Assembly: GCA_031376285.1 (NCBI GenBank)
Contig: JANMDN010000074.1
Location: forward strand, 1-62,266
Direction: 5' to 3'
From: JANMDN01 sp031376285
Lineage (GTDB): Bacteria; Actinomycetota; Thermoleophilia; Miltoncostaeales; Miltoncostaeaceae
Length of the DNA: 62,266 nt
In this document: piece after piece, positions 34,065 to 42,850 of the stretch
Layout of the letters: the number at the start of each line of letters is the position of its first letter
How positions within the stretch are numbered: position 1 is the stretch's first letter
Notes under the pieces: model-generated
Seen by the model: the letters and a program-made list of their open reading frames with translations, nothing else
Database searches by the model: none
Told to the model about the DNA's origin: nothing
Made by a program: the position numbers and the translations under genes

Positions 34065-34949
34065 TTAGGTCCAGCGGAGCGCCTGGGCGTCCCAAGATGT
34101 CAGTTCTCCGTCGGCGTCGGCGATGAGCGGGTCCGCGAACGCGCTGACGTCGGCCAGCAGGTCGCGCCAGACGGTCGGCGGGACGCGCTGGTAGGACATA
34201 CGCGCGAGCATCGCGCTGTACGGCGCCTGCCGGTCGGGCATGTCGGCCAGCGCTTCAGACAGCAGTACCACGTCGTGTCGGCGGTGGGAGGCGACCTCGT
34301 AGAGTGCCGAGCGCAACGCGGCGGCGGGGAGGTCGAGCGAGCGGCTGATCACCCACACGTCGGCGAAGTCGCGGTCGCGTGTGTTCAGCTCGCGGCGGCT
34401 CATCATCGTTGCGATCTTCTCGGCAAGGGTCAGCTCGGGCGGGTAGCAGGCCAGGCGGATCGTCGCGTGGCCCAGCAGTTCGGGCAGCTCGACGATCACC
34501 GACCGGTGCGGGTCGCCGAAGGAGAAGTCAAGTGTCGTGGTCATCTGAGCGGTCGCGAGGTACGCTTGGAGCTTGACGCGCACGCCGTGGTACTCGGCTT
34601 CCTCACGCATGACCTCGGTGCGGATCGACTCGGTGTCGTAGTTCAGGCCGTCGTCGTCTGCCAGGACGGTGGCGACGATCTCGCTGACCACCTCGCCAAC
34701 TCGCGCCTGCTCGTGGGCGATGCCCACTGTCGCAAGGTCGGCGTCCTTGGTCATCCGCCGAGCTGATGTCGCGGCCATGAGCATGCCACCTTTGAGCGTC
34801 ATCCTGGATGCGTGCGACGAGACCGCCAGGCGGCGCAGGAACCCCTCGACCGCGTAGACGACAAGCAGCGCGCCCGTGTTACCGCCGTACTGCGCGCGGG
34901 CAAGCGCCTGCAGCTGGCGGTAGACCGTCCGTGCGTGCTCATTGCTCAC
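34065..34949 (-). CDS. abiEii: AbiEii nucleotidyltransferase toxin
   Basis: A 294-residue protein with the AbiEii/MenT signature: LKGGMLMAATSARRMTKDADL (GG then R and DAD), and the later lysine-bearing LTLAEKIATMM. Family members are nucleotidyltransferases that block tRNA function or growth after phage infection. The start overlaps the antitoxin gene by 4 bases (ATGA). The pair forms a type IV-class toxin-antitoxin system and is the last gene pair before att site 4. Confidence 0.88.
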   Translation of the reverse strand: MSNEHARTVYRQLQALARAQYGGNTGALLVVYAVEGFLRRLAVSSHASRMTLKGGMLMAATSARRMTKDADLATVGIAHEQARVGEVVSEIVATVLADDDGLNYDTESIRTEVMREEAEYHGVRVKLQAYLATAQMTTTLDFSFGDPHRSVIVELPELLGHATIRLACYPPELTLAEKIATMMSRRELNTRDRDFADVWVISRSLDLPAAALRSALYEVASHRRHDVVLLSEALADMPDRQAPYSAMLARMSYQRVPPTVWRDLLADVSAFADPLIADADGELTSWDAQALRWT

Positions 34950-35551
34950 GCGAGGATCAACTCGAGGGAACGGGCCATCTGTCGGGCACCGCCAAGGTCC
35001 CGGGCAAGCTCAGTAAGCCGGAGCGGGTTGGCGTCGTCGCGACGCATGTACCGCTGAAGCGCCGAGAGCGCGAGGTCGCGGCCAGTGACGCGCTGCAGGC
35101 GCATGGCGTCTACCACGCAGCGCTCCGCCGAGTAGATCCAAAACGGCTCGCCGGCGTCGGTTGCCAGCTTGAGTCGATCAAGCTCAAACGTGGCGGCGGC
35201 GAAGCGGTGCAGCGTCGTGGCCGGACTATCGATCCTCGGCCAGTGAGCACCACGGGCCACCGCGAGATGGACGGCACTGGGCAACTCGTCAGACAGATCC
35301 CAGAACGACAGCCCGGAGTTCAGACAGATCGTCGCTTTCGGCGCGCGCGCGGCCACGGCCGCGAACTCGGCATTCATCGCCGGATCACTGTCGGCGGACT
35401 GCATGACACCTCGCGACACGCTAATCAACACGCCTTCGTCGCGCAGGCGATAGACCGCGTGGCGCGGCACGCCAACCGCCACGGCCTCCCGGACGCGGAA
35501 CGCCCGACCGCCGAACTCCCGCTTGATCACCTCGCGCTCCGCACCAGCCAT
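34946..35551 (-). CDS. abiEi: AbiEi-family antitoxin
   Basis: A 201-residue protein. The N-terminus (REAVAVGVPRHAVYRLRDEG) is the winged-helix domain of AbiEi antitoxins. The remainder (LNSGLSFWDLSDELP, then DAMRLQRVTGRDLALSALQR) is the usual antitoxin body. It would repress its own promoter and oppose the nucleotidyltransferase that follows. Confidence 0.85.
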   Translation of the reverse strand: MAGAEREVIKREFGGRAFRVREAVAVGVPRHAVYRLRDEGVLISVSRGVMQSADSDPAMNAEFAAVAARAPKATICLNSGLSFWDLSDELPSAVHLAVARGAHWPRIDSPATTLHRFAAATFELDRLKLATDAGEPFWIYSAERCVVDAMRLQRVTGRDLALSALQRYMRRDDANPLRLTELARDLGGARQMARSLELILA

Positions 35552-35616
35552 GCGACAAACCCTAACCCATTTCTCTATGTGTGGTCAGCTTTTGTCGCGC
35601 CACCAACCCTCCGCGA

Positions 35617-35932
35617 TGCGCCAGAAATGCGCCAGTGCCCGCCAGGAACGGGGCGCACCGAGGCCGCCACCGCACCCGCCTGCGCGAGAAATACCTGCAA
35701 ATAGAGGTATGGCGGGGCGGCCGAAGCGACGCGCAGCGGTCTGCCGATAGTTTCGCAGGACACCGCCGATCGGAGGTGAACTCCCTGCAAATCAGGCACT
35801 TCTCGAAGGCGACGGTGGGATTTGAACCCACGAATAACGGTTTTGCAGACCGACCGCCCCACTGGACAACTACCTGCAAATTCAGCAGTTTCTAAGGTCT
35901 GTCCCGCCCAATGGGCCATGCGTTGGGCCAGT
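35617..35932 (-). repeat. tRNA-Cys-derived attachment-like site 4
   Basis: Left pair TGCGCCAGAAATGCGCCAGT at 35617-35636. CCTGCAAAT at 35694 and 35784. Core 35805-35845 with CAGACC. CCTGCAAAT at 35873. Right pair TGGGCCATGCGTTGGGCCAGT at 35912-35932. The arm-core-arm layout matches site 3 over 316 bases. The right arm cuts into a secreted-protein gene. Confidence 0.8.
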
Positions 35933-36345
35933 CGCTTGCTGCTTCCCGCGATGAAGACGTTCAGTGGTCCACTCAGGGCCGGAACCTCAGCGACGAAGTC
36001 TGGCGGGATGGGCGTCCACGGCGTCCATCCCCCCGTCTGCTGTGAAGCAAACCGGTACTCAGTTGCGGCCAGGCCGGAACCCGGTGAGCCGTCGCTCAAC
36101 ATGGGATCGCTGGGGTTCTGTGACCATTCGAGACGCGCAGTGATGCCGTCGAACTCCGTGATGAGGGCCTAGTTTGGGGGAGGTGGACCGGAGCGGTCGA
36201 CGAGCACCGTCCAGGGTGTGGACGAGGAAATGTTGTCGACCAGGTCGACGGCGACGGGCTGGAGCTGGTGAGAGCCCTCCGCGACGCTCGCGAGGTTGAC
36301 CGACAAGGGCGCGGAGGCCCCGGTGCGCGGGACTGCTTCGGCTGG
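35892..36345 (-). pseudogene. Fragment of a secreted Ig-like protein, with stop codon, truncated at att site 4
   Basis: The minus strand reads LSVNLASVAEGSHQLQPVAV then a TAG just after GPPPPN, then SGLAATEYRFASQQTGGWTP. This is the LASV-EG-H-LQ ... VD-SGP pattern of the Ig-like secreted proteins found in this group. The frame ends in the right arm of att site 4. I infer that a recombination at this site removed the rest. Confidence 0.55.
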
Positions 36346-36499
36346 CATTGAATGTCAACGCCCACGAGGGTCGTGAGTCCCTCCTGTGGACACGGCAAGT
36401 CACCGTCGCTACACTCAGCAACACCAGCCTCGAACCGCGCTGCGGCTCTTAAGGAAACTCAGCGTCCAGCCGGCAAGCTAGCCCCTAGGAGGTCTCGCT

Positions 36500-36937
36500 G
36501 TGAGACGCACGCGACTGGCCCTGATGGCTTCGGCGGCGGTAGCCGCGGGAGGTGCCGTCGCTGTAGCCACTGGAATAGGAGGCTCTGGCGTCGACGGCGG
36601 GGCCGCTCCGTCTTTGGCTGCCGCTCCCTCGGCTCCCCCTCCGCCGCCGTCTTGGGTTCGACCGGATGGCTCGGTCGACGTCAGTGCTATGCCGGCGCGG
36701 ATCGCAGTATCTGCGGCTGACGGTACGCCACTCACCGACTCTCAAGGTCGGCAGGTCACGATGCCGCTTCGGGCTCTTTACGAAGCGCCTGATTCATTCG
36801 CCGGGCGTGCTGCTCAGGCGGAGGCTGCAAAGGTCGGCGAACTCCAGCAGGACGACATCGTACGCCGCCATATTCCTCAGCCGCGCCCGCTCCCGCCGGG
36901 AACTACCGTTCCGACGCCGACAAGAGCGACGCCGTAG
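36500..36937 (+). CDS. Small secreted protein, 145 aa
   Basis: GTG start with a strong AGGAGG 8 bases upstream. A signal peptide (LALMASAAVAAGGAVAVATG) is followed by a proline- and alanine-rich linker and a short polar domain (ALYEAPDSFAGRAAQAEAAK). I do not recognise it. Its stop lies 28 bases before the next secreted gene, so the two probably form an operon. Confidence 0.7.
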   Translation: MRRTRLALMASAAVAAGGAVAVATGIGGSGVDGGAAPSLAAAPSAPPPPPSWVRPDGSVDVSAMPARIAVSAADGTPLTDSQGRQVTMPLRALYEAPDSFAGRAAQAEAAKVGELQQDDIVRRHIPQPRPLPPGTTVPTPTRATP

Positions 36938-36965
36938 AACGTGGCTGACGAGAAAGGGGAATCAA

Positions 36966-37439
36966 ATGGGCAGTAAGACCAGCCGACTAAGAGCCCTAGC
37001 GGTCGCTGTCTTCTCGGGACTCTTGGCGGCAGCTCCAGCGTACTCCGCCTCAAGCTGGGTCTACCAAACGCCAACAGGCTCCTGCACATACGTTCAGTCA
37101 CAGATGGGCAACTATGCCTTTGGCGGGTGGACAGACGCCGGGACTGAGTCGTGGTACTACGGGTCGTCGTCCTGCAGTCGGACTTGGGGCCGCCCGACGA
37201 ATCAGATTCGGGTCAAAGTCGACCTCTACAAGTGGAATGGTTCAAGTTGGGTGGCTTGTTATCCGGCAACGTCCTGGAGCTACAATCCAGCCACCAGCAC
37301 AAGTCGGTACCAATCCGTTGGATATGTGGCGGTATGCGGTGCCGGATGGATGGCTGGACTCGCGACTGGCCACGTGTACAACGGGTCGACATGGAACGGT
37401 GGCAGTGTCTTCTCGAACTCGTCCTACTGGGCTAGCTGA
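36966..37439 (+). CDS. Secreted protein rich in Trp, Tyr and Ser, 157 aa
   Basis: AAAGGGG precedes the ATG. Signal peptide LAVAVFSGLLAAAPAYS. The mature part (about 130 residues) is aromatic and serine-rich with four cysteines (GSCTYVQSQMG, SSSCSRTWG, WVACYPATSW, VAVCGAGW), suggesting two disulfides in a beta-rich exported fold. No family is recognised. It follows the other small secreted gene. Both may be expelled effectors or envelope proteins. Confidence 0.7.
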   Translation: MGSKTSRLRALAVAVFSGLLAAAPAYSASSWVYQTPTGSCTYVQSQMGNYAFGGWTDAGTESWYYGSSSCSRTWGRPTNQIRVKVDLYKWNGSSWVACYPATSWSYNPATSTSRYQSVGYVAVCGAGWMAGLATGHVYNGSTWNGGSVFSNSSYWAS

Positions 37440-37457
37440 TTATAGGAGTGGGTCTTG

Positions 37458-37673
37458 TCAAGGGGCAGGGCGAAAGTCCCTGCGTGGGGGCATCCGGCCC
37501 CTGAAGGGGCTCATGCGGGATCGATGTAGTGCCTCAAGCCCTCCCGGGGTGACATCGAAGGATCGACTCGCTGCCTCGACCACGAACTCCTCTGGAGACA
37601 GGAGTGACAGCTGCCCGAAGACCTGATCAAGGTCAGGGAGATCCGTGGTTGGTCTTGGGGTGCCGGGGTCCAT
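37458..37673 (-). CDS. Small hypothetical protein after comF, 71 aa
   Basis: The frame starts ATG 37673, 11 bases after the comF stop, and reads as a real small protein (DLDQVFGQLSLLSPEEFVVE, then ASRSFDVTPGGLEAL) with a basic tail. No Shine-Dalgarno is obvious, so translation may be coupled. It would be the third gene of the dprA-comF operon. The function is unknown. Confidence 0.4.
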   Translation of the reverse strand: MDPGTPRPTTDLPDLDQVFGQLSLLSPEEFVVEAASRSFDVTPGGLEALHRSRMSPFRGRMPPRRDFRPAP

Positions 37674-37684
37674 GGGCGTCTGGG

Positions 37685-38434
37685 CTAGGAGAGGCAGCAG
37701 GTCTCGAATGAGAAGGCCTTGCCACGCATTCGGTCCCAGAGTTCCTGGTTCTGCGGGTAGTCCGGATTGAATCTGATGACCCGACCGACGACGAGCGCGG
37801 CGACGACGTCGGCTCCGGCCAGTGTGAGAGCCGAAGCGGCGCTTTGTACTCGTGCCCCGGTGACAAACGTGTCGTCGACCACGAGCACCTTGCGGCCGGC
37901 CACCTCTTCCCGCGGGCGAAATGCGCTGTCGTTCGCGTTGCGCTGCTCGTCGACGGGGGCGGTGCCGACCTCCAGCACCGGGGCCACGATGTCCCGGAGT
38001 GGCACGAGAACCCGCAATGCCTGTTCGAGCGGATGCGGTCCCGGGCGACTCGACGGCACCGGGACGATCGTGTCGAAGTCGCGGCCGGTGGTGGCCACGA
38101 TGCACTGGCGGTGGTCACGCAAGAAACGTCCGATCAGTCCGGCGACTTGGAGAACCAGGGGGCTTCGCACTTCGCCGCCCCTTCCGTCCTTGTACTCGCG
38201 AAGGACGGTGTGCAGCTGACTGGGGATCGCGTAGAGGGAGATCGGCACGATCGTCTGGACCGGGTGCTTCACCTGGCGCGAACTCTTCAAGCAGCTGGCG
38301 CATTGAGGGAATCCTGCGCCGGTTGCTCCGTGGCAGAAGCGGCAGATGCCGTCGCCTGCGGGAGGAACTGACACGAGCAGGTTCTGCAGCGGGTCGGTGA
38401 CGTCATCGACGGTGCGGTTGGGTCGCCCGCTCAC
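37685..38434 (-). CDS. ComF-like phosphoribosyltransferase
   Basis: A 249-residue protein. An N-terminal zinc cluster is made of CRFCHGATGAGFPQCASC. The phosphoribosyltransferase loop is VLVVDDTFVTGARV near residue 190. It starts 6 bases after dprA, in the same operon. Outside natural competence, DprA and phosphoribosyltransferase-like genes are found together on mobile elements and have been proposed as conflict or DNA-uptake modules. The substrate is unknown. Confidence 0.8.
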   Translation of the reverse strand: MSGRPNRTVDDVTDPLQNLLVSVPPAGDGICRFCHGATGAGFPQCASCLKSSRQVKHPVQTIVPISLYAIPSQLHTVLREYKDGRGGEVRSPLVLQVAGLIGRFLRDHRQCIVATTGRDFDTIVPVPSSRPGPHPLEQALRVLVPLRDIVAPVLEVGTAPVDEQRNANDSAFRPREEVAGRKVLVVDDTFVTGARVQSAASALTLAGADVVAALVVGRVIRFNPDYPQNQELWDRMRGKAFSFETCCLS

Positions 38435-38440
38435 CGAGGT

Positions 38441-39394
38441 CTACGTGAGGGTCAGTTGCTCGAGCGGCTGTGCCAACTCGACGAGGACGTCGATCACGTC
38501 CGTCGCGGATCGAACGACGGTGACTCCAGGCCTTTCGGCGTAGTCACGGGCCCACTGCTCGTGCATGACGAGAGACTCGACGAGGAAGAGGCGCTTGCCG
38601 TGCTCGAGTGCGAGTCGCGCCTGCATTTTCGCGCCACTGGTCTTCGACGCTTCGATGACGACGGTGCCGACGGCCATTCCGCTCATGACGACGTTTCGCA
38701 TCGGGAACGAATACTTGGTGGGTGGGGCGTCTGGCCAGAACTGTGAGACGAGGGCGCCTTGACCGGAGTCGACGATGCGTCGAGCCAGGTCTCGGTGGGC
38801 GGCTGGGTAGATGCGGTTGATACCGGTTCCCATGACGGCGACGGTGCGACCGCCTGCGTCGAGGGCCGCGGCGTGGGCGGCTCCATCGATTCCGAGGGCG
38901 AGTCCTGACAGGACGGTGACGTCGGCCTCGGCGAGGTCGCGGGCGAGGTCGCGCGCTTGGGTGAGGCCCTGTTCGGTTGCTTGGCGGGTTCCGACGACCG
39001 CGATCGAGCGTTGATCGGCTGCGGCAAGGCTGCCGCGGACGGTCAGGAACGGGGGCCGGTTGTAGACAGCCCTGAGGTTCGCCGGGTACTCGGTGTCGAG
39101 GACGGTCAGTACGCCGACGCCTTGCGAATGGAGCAGGTCAATCGTTTCCTCGAACTGGTCGAGGGATTCCTCGCTGACGGCTGAACTCAGGCGTTCGGCT
39201 TCTATGGCGTCGAACGGCGGGCTCGTCCACTTTCCTTCGACGAGAGCGAGGGCGCCCCCGACCTCTTCGATGAGGGTCGCCGTCCGCTCCCAAGCGCCCC
39301 GCGCCTTACCGGCCACCGAGACAAGAGCGAAGACCGCCGCTGTTTCCCGGGCGGACGTCGCGTGGGTTGTCCCGTCGCCGGTTGTGACGAACAT
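38441..39394 (-). CDS. dprA: DprA-like DNA-processing protein
   Basis: About 317 residues from ATG 39394 (a longer frame begins at 39430). The Rossmann fold is typical: LTVRGSLAAADQRSIAVVG, then LSGLALGIDGAAHAAALDAG, then AVMGTGINRIYP and FPMRNVVMSGMAVGTVVIEA. DprA loads RecA onto single-stranded DNA in competence. Plasmid copies may guard incoming DNA or act in defence. A TAGAAT box lies about 9 bases before the ATG, so the message may be leaderless. comF follows directly. Confidence 0.85.
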   Translation of the reverse strand: MFVTTGDGTTHATSARETAAVFALVSVAGKARGAWERTATLIEEVGGALALVEGKWTSPPFDAIEAERLSSAVSEESLDQFEETIDLLHSQGVGVLTVLDTEYPANLRAVYNRPPFLTVRGSLAAADQRSIAVVGTRQATEQGLTQARDLARDLAEADVTVLSGLALGIDGAAHAAALDAGGRTVAVMGTGINRIYPAAHRDLARRIVDSGQGALVSQFWPDAPPTKYSFPMRNVVMSGMAVGTVVIEASKTSGAKMQARLALEHGKRLFLVESLVMHEQWARDYAERPGVTVVRSATDVIDVLVELAQPLEQLTLT

Positions 39395-39588
39395 GTGTTC
39401 GATTCTACGCGCCATTGGCTGCCTTTCCAAGCCTGGGCTCGTTTGACTCTACTCAAAGGGCTCCGCGAGGGAACGCGACCAGCCGGCTCCTTGCGGCCAC
39501 GGCAAAATCGCTCTCGGGATCGGTGGCTCCAATTGCCGCGTACTGGAGGCAGAGGGATCGATTACAACCAAGAGTCAGGGCCTGCTCG

Positions 39589-40749
39589 CTATCCGTCCGA
39601 CGGAAGGGTGATGTAGCGCTCGAGGAGGTTTGCGGCTTCGGCTTCGTTGCCGGGCATGAGGTGCCCGTAACGGTCGAAGGTGATCCTGATGGAGCTGTGG
39701 CCCATGTACACCTGTAGGGCTTTGGGAGCCACTCCGGCTGCGATCATCAGGCTCGCGAACGTGTGGCGCGCCTCGTGCAGCTCGATGGAGTTCACGCCCG
39801 CGGCGGCCCAGTCTCGGTGCGCCCTGGCGCGGGTACTTGACGGGTCGAACGGTCGTGTCCCGTCGCGACCGAACACGAGACCGGCGGAGCGTTCCGTGAG
39901 CGCGCCGTGCGTGGTGAGCGCCTCGGCGAGGGTGGAGATGATCGGGACCCGGCGGTTCCCGGCGTCGCTCTTGGGTGCGACGTAGCTGCGGCTCTTGTAG
40001 TCGTAGGCGGTCTCGACGGTGATGAGGCGGCGGTTGAGGTCGATGTGATCCCAGCGCAGCCCGGCGATCTCGCCGCGACGCAGGCCCGCGTAGAGGGCGA
40101 CGGCCCAGAGCGCCCGGTCGGCCGGGACGAGTGCGGCGATGAGCGCGGCCGCTTCTTGCGACGTGGCGATCCGGTCGCGACGTCCGCGTACGGCTGGCAC
40201 TTCGAGCTTGTCGCAGGGGTTGAGCGGGACCTCGCCGCGCACGATCGCACGGCGGTAGATGACGCGAAGGGGCATGATGAGATTGCGCACAGTGCTCGGG
40301 CTGAGCCCTTCTCGCAGCATGCGATCGACGAGGGTTTGGATGTCGGCGCGGGTGAGTTCGCTGAGGCGCGCGGTCCCGAAGGCGGGAACGATCCGCCGTC
40401 TGAGGGCTTCCTCGTAGCTGCTGACCGCTGAGGGCTTGTAGGGGTGTCCAGAACGGTTGCGGATCGTGCCGTCGCGGAGCCCTTCGATGAGGTCTTCCGC
40501 CGCTGCCCGGACGGTTCGGGATGTTGGCGTTCGTCGCAGCCCTCGGCGCTGCTCGGAGACGGCGTCTTGACGCCACGCTTTCGCAGCCGCGTGCGTCGGA
40601 AACGTTCGTCGGATCTTCTGCCCGGTCTGCCGGTCGAAGATCTCGGCGCGGTAGGCCGGTTCGCATGCGCACCGGCCGTTTTCGAGCGCGGGGCAGTCCT
40701 TGCGGTGGCGCGGTTCGATCCCGGATGTCTTGCGTTTGCCGGTGGTCAT
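39589..40749 (-). CDS. int: Tyrosine recombinase (integrase)
   Basis: A 386-residue integrase. The N-terminus has four cysteines/His (RHRKDCPALENGRCACEP) followed by an arm-binding region KIRRTFPTHAAAKAWR and a SAM-like core-binding domain. The catalytic set is visible: AGLRRGEIAGLRWDHID, ELHEARHTFASLMI, MGHSSIRITFDRYGHLMPG. It overlaps the excisionase-like gene by 4 bases. Integrases of this type use tRNA genes as targets. No clear att site lies beside it. The nearest tRNA-Cys site is 3.7 kb away. Confidence 0.92.
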   Translation of the reverse strand: MTTGKRKTSGIEPRHRKDCPALENGRCACEPAYRAEIFDRQTGQKIRRTFPTHAAAKAWRQDAVSEQRRGLRRTPTSRTVRAAAEDLIEGLRDGTIRNRSGHPYKPSAVSSYEEALRRRIVPAFGTARLSELTRADIQTLVDRMLREGLSPSTVRNLIMPLRVIYRRAIVRGEVPLNPCDKLEVPAVRGRRDRIATSQEAAALIAALVPADRALWAVALYAGLRRGEIAGLRWDHIDLNRRLITVETAYDYKSRSYVAPKSDAGNRRVPIISTLAEALTTHGALTERSAGLVFGRDGTRPFDPSSTRARAHRDWAAAGVNSIELHEARHTFASLMIAAGVAPKALQVYMGHSSIRITFDRYGHLMPGNEAEAANLLERYITLPSDG

Positions 40750-40967
40750 TGTCTGGCCTGTCGGTGGTTGTGGAGGAGGTGTCCGGCTTCGCGGTCGAGC
40801 CAGGACTCGATCTCGCGGACGGGGACGAGCTTGCGGCGGCCGCGGCGCACGATCCGAAGCTCCGGTCCGATGTGGTCGTCGAAGTAGTCCCGTGACACGC
40901 CGAGCGCGGCTGCCGCTTCGTCCGGGGAGAGCGCGAGCCTGGCGGCTCCCAATGCACGGGTGGCCAT
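40746..40967 (-). CDS. xis: Excisionase-like MerR-type DNA-binding protein
   Basis: A 73-residue protein: LSPDEAAAALGVSRDYFDDHIGPE followed by LRIVRRGRRKLVPVREIESWL. This is the small winged HTH (helix-turn-helix 17) used as excisionase in actinobacterial integrative elements. ATG 40967. It is directly upstream of int and overlaps it, so both are co-expressed. Confidence 0.8.
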   Translation of the reverse strand: MATRALGAARLALSPDEAAAALGVSRDYFDDHIGPELRIVRRGRRKLVPVREIESWLDREAGHLLHNHRQARQ

Positions 40968-41101
40968 CAGTCGCCGTCCCGTCCGCGTGGGCCCGCCTTG
41001 ACGGGACGCGGGGACGGGGTCTTCCCGGCCGCGTTTGCGCGGCCGGGCTCGTTGTGGTTGATGGTCATGGAATCGCCCGATCGACTCTTGCCGCGGTCCG
41101 G

Positions 41102-41596
41102 CTACTGGATGTCCGGGCCCGCTGGGGGCGCGTAGTTGGGATCGACGCAGGCGGTGTAGCCCATGGCGTAGGCGACGCGGTCGAAGGCCTCGGACGTGCG
41201 CTGAAGGCGCAGGCTGTCGGCTGCCATCTGCTCGCCCGCCCCGATCTCGGCATGACGGAGCATCGTCGCAAGCGCCCCGTTGAAGTTGGCGTACCGGCCG
41301 AGGTTGCGCGTGTACTTCGTCGCGATCGCGGCCGGGGGCGTCAGGCGAGTGAGCTGGGCCAGCTGTTTGGTGTGGACGCGCAGACGCGCGGCGGTGTACC
41401 CGCGAACCCCGGCCCGAGTCGTCGGCTTTTGTTTCGTGATCGCAGTCAGTGCGGGCGTGTTGCTCGTGCAGACTGCGTTGACCTGGCTGGCGAACCCAGC
41501 GGTTTTCTGCGTCGCTGCTGACGCGGCTGGGATCGCGGTGAGCGCGGCGCATGCGGTGATGATGGACGCGGCCCGTCGTGTGGTGGTGTGGTTCAT
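41102..41596 (-). CDS. Secreted helical protein of the conjugation region, 164 aa
   Basis: Signal peptide (RRAASIITACAALTAIPAASA). The mature part is helical with two cysteines (NAVCTSNTP and YTACVDPNY), in a pattern like small exported proteins with a paired-helix core. It is on the same strand as the peptidoglycan hydrolase and VirB8-like genes and may be a mating-channel or surface component. Not recognised by family. Confidence 0.6.
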   Translation of the reverse strand: MNHTTTRRAASIITACAALTAIPAASAATQKTAGFASQVNAVCTSNTPALTAITKQKPTTRAGVRGYTAARLRVHTKQLAQLTRLTPPAAIATKYTRNLGRYANFNGALATMLRHAEIGAGEQMAADSLRLQRTSEAFDRVAYAMGYTACVDPNYAPPAGPDIQ

Positions 41597-41740
41597 GGGG
41601 TGGTGCTGCCTTTCGGTTCAGAGTTGTCACGGCCGGGTCCGCACTTGTGACACTTCCGACACAACTCAAGGGGTGAGTCGCGCCGCTACTTCGTTTCTCG
41701 CGGGGTGTTGTCAGGTGGCCCGCGGGCGGTGACGGGCGGG

Positions 41741-42841
41741 CTATCCACTGACCTGCCTCCACCGGAGCCACCCGGTCGGTGTGACGTACCCGGCAAGCGG
41801 CCGAATGTTTGACCCGTTGGCGCTGCTTGAGCATTGGACGATCTGGCCGCCCCCGAGGTAGAGCGCGACGTGTCCGCCTGCGCCTTCGCCGTGTCCGAAG
41901 AAGATGAGGTCTGCGGGCCGGTACCCACCGGCGGGCGGTTCGGCCCCGACGCCGCGTTCAAGGGGGGGTGTTGTCTGGGGCGTTTCGGTCGCGGAGAGCA
42001 AGCCGTTGGCGGGCCATTGCGTGACCGTGCTGCCGCCGATGTCGATGCCTGCGCCGTTGGCGTAGGCCCACCTGACAAAGCTCGAGCAGTCGCAGTACGC
42101 ACTGGAGGGGTTGCGCTGGGCGCGCATCTGGGCAACCGTTCCACCGCGGTCCGCGAGGGTCATGCTGTAGCGGAGTTGCCCGACGTGGCTGGTCGCCCAG
42201 GTCAGGATCGCCCGGGCCGCTGGTGTGGTCCCCTCCCCTACCGCGACCGGGGGTGCATGCCGGTAGGTGTCGGCCTGAGCGAGGACTTTGCGGACGTACC
42301 AGTCGGCGTGGTTGTAGGCCCAGATCGCTTTGGGGTAGTCGCCGGGAGCGCCGAACGCGCGGAGGTACCGGGCGGCGCCTGCCGCAGCGTCGGCGGGGTT
42401 CCAGACATCTGCGACGGCGTCGTTGTCGCCATCTGTCGCGTACCCGTCGGCGTCGCGTGTGGTTGGGGGTCCGGGTGGCGGGACGGTCCCCAGTGGTGCG
42501 CCTGCGCGCCAGGTTGGCGCAAGGAACTGCATCGGGCCGGTGGCTCCGGAACTGTTCGTGGTTCCAAGGGGGTTGCAGCCCGGGAGTCTGAGGCGTCCGT
42601 GGTCGCATTCGACTTTCCCGATTGCGGCGAGGACGGCCCAGTCGATGCCGTACCTGTCGGCTGCGTGCTGATAGGTGGCGAGGCGATCGGCTGGGATGTC
42701 ATTTAGGGCGTGCGGGCTCGGCGAGTAGGCGACTTGGGCCGTGGCGGTGTCGTGCTTAGCGACGCCCGCGACTGCGGCGAGGATCAGCAGCGCGGGGATC
42801 GCGGTTGTGGCGAGCGCAACGCGGGCGATTGGTCGGGGCAT
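41741..42841 (-). CDS. Transglycosylase / NlpC-P60 peptidoglycan hydrolase of the T4SS
   Basis: A 366-residue exported protein. The signal anchor is near residues 8-30. A lytic transglycosylase-like domain follows (DWAVLAAIGKVECDHGR, then GATGPMQFLAPTW). The C-terminal half is an NlpC/P60 domain with catalytic Cys in YCDCSSFVRWAYANG and His in GHVALYLGGG. This is the usual two-domain hydrolase that opens the cell wall for conjugation in Gram-positive elements. It lies 9 bases after the VirB8-like gene. Confidence 0.85.
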   Translation of the reverse strand: MPRPIARVALATTAIPALLILAAVAGVAKHDTATAQVAYSPSPHALNDIPADRLATYQHAADRYGIDWAVLAAIGKVECDHGRLRLPGCNPLGTTNSSGATGPMQFLAPTWRAGAPLGTVPPPGPPTTRDADGYATDGDNDAVADVWNPADAAAGAARYLRAFGAPGDYPKAIWAYNHADWYVRKVLAQADTYRHAPPVAVGEGTTPAARAILTWATSHVGQLRYSMTLADRGGTVAQMRAQRNPSSAYCDCSSFVRWAYANGAGIDIGGSTVTQWPANGLLSATETPQTTPPLERGVGAEPPAGGYRPADLIFFGHGEGAGGHVALYLGGGQIVQCSSSANGSNIRPLAGYVTPTGWLRWRQVSG

Positions 42842-42850
42842 CGTCGCGGC

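Noticed and set aside
22099..35932. CRISPR array or integron attC array
   Set aside because: The four repeats are far apart, tRNA-derived and have arm-type pairs; there is no short regular spacing and no integron-type folded attC site.
40746..41834. 362-codon minus ORF that ends as the excisionase-like protein
   Set aside because: Only the last 73 codons show a real domain; the rest covers the secreted protein gene in another frame.
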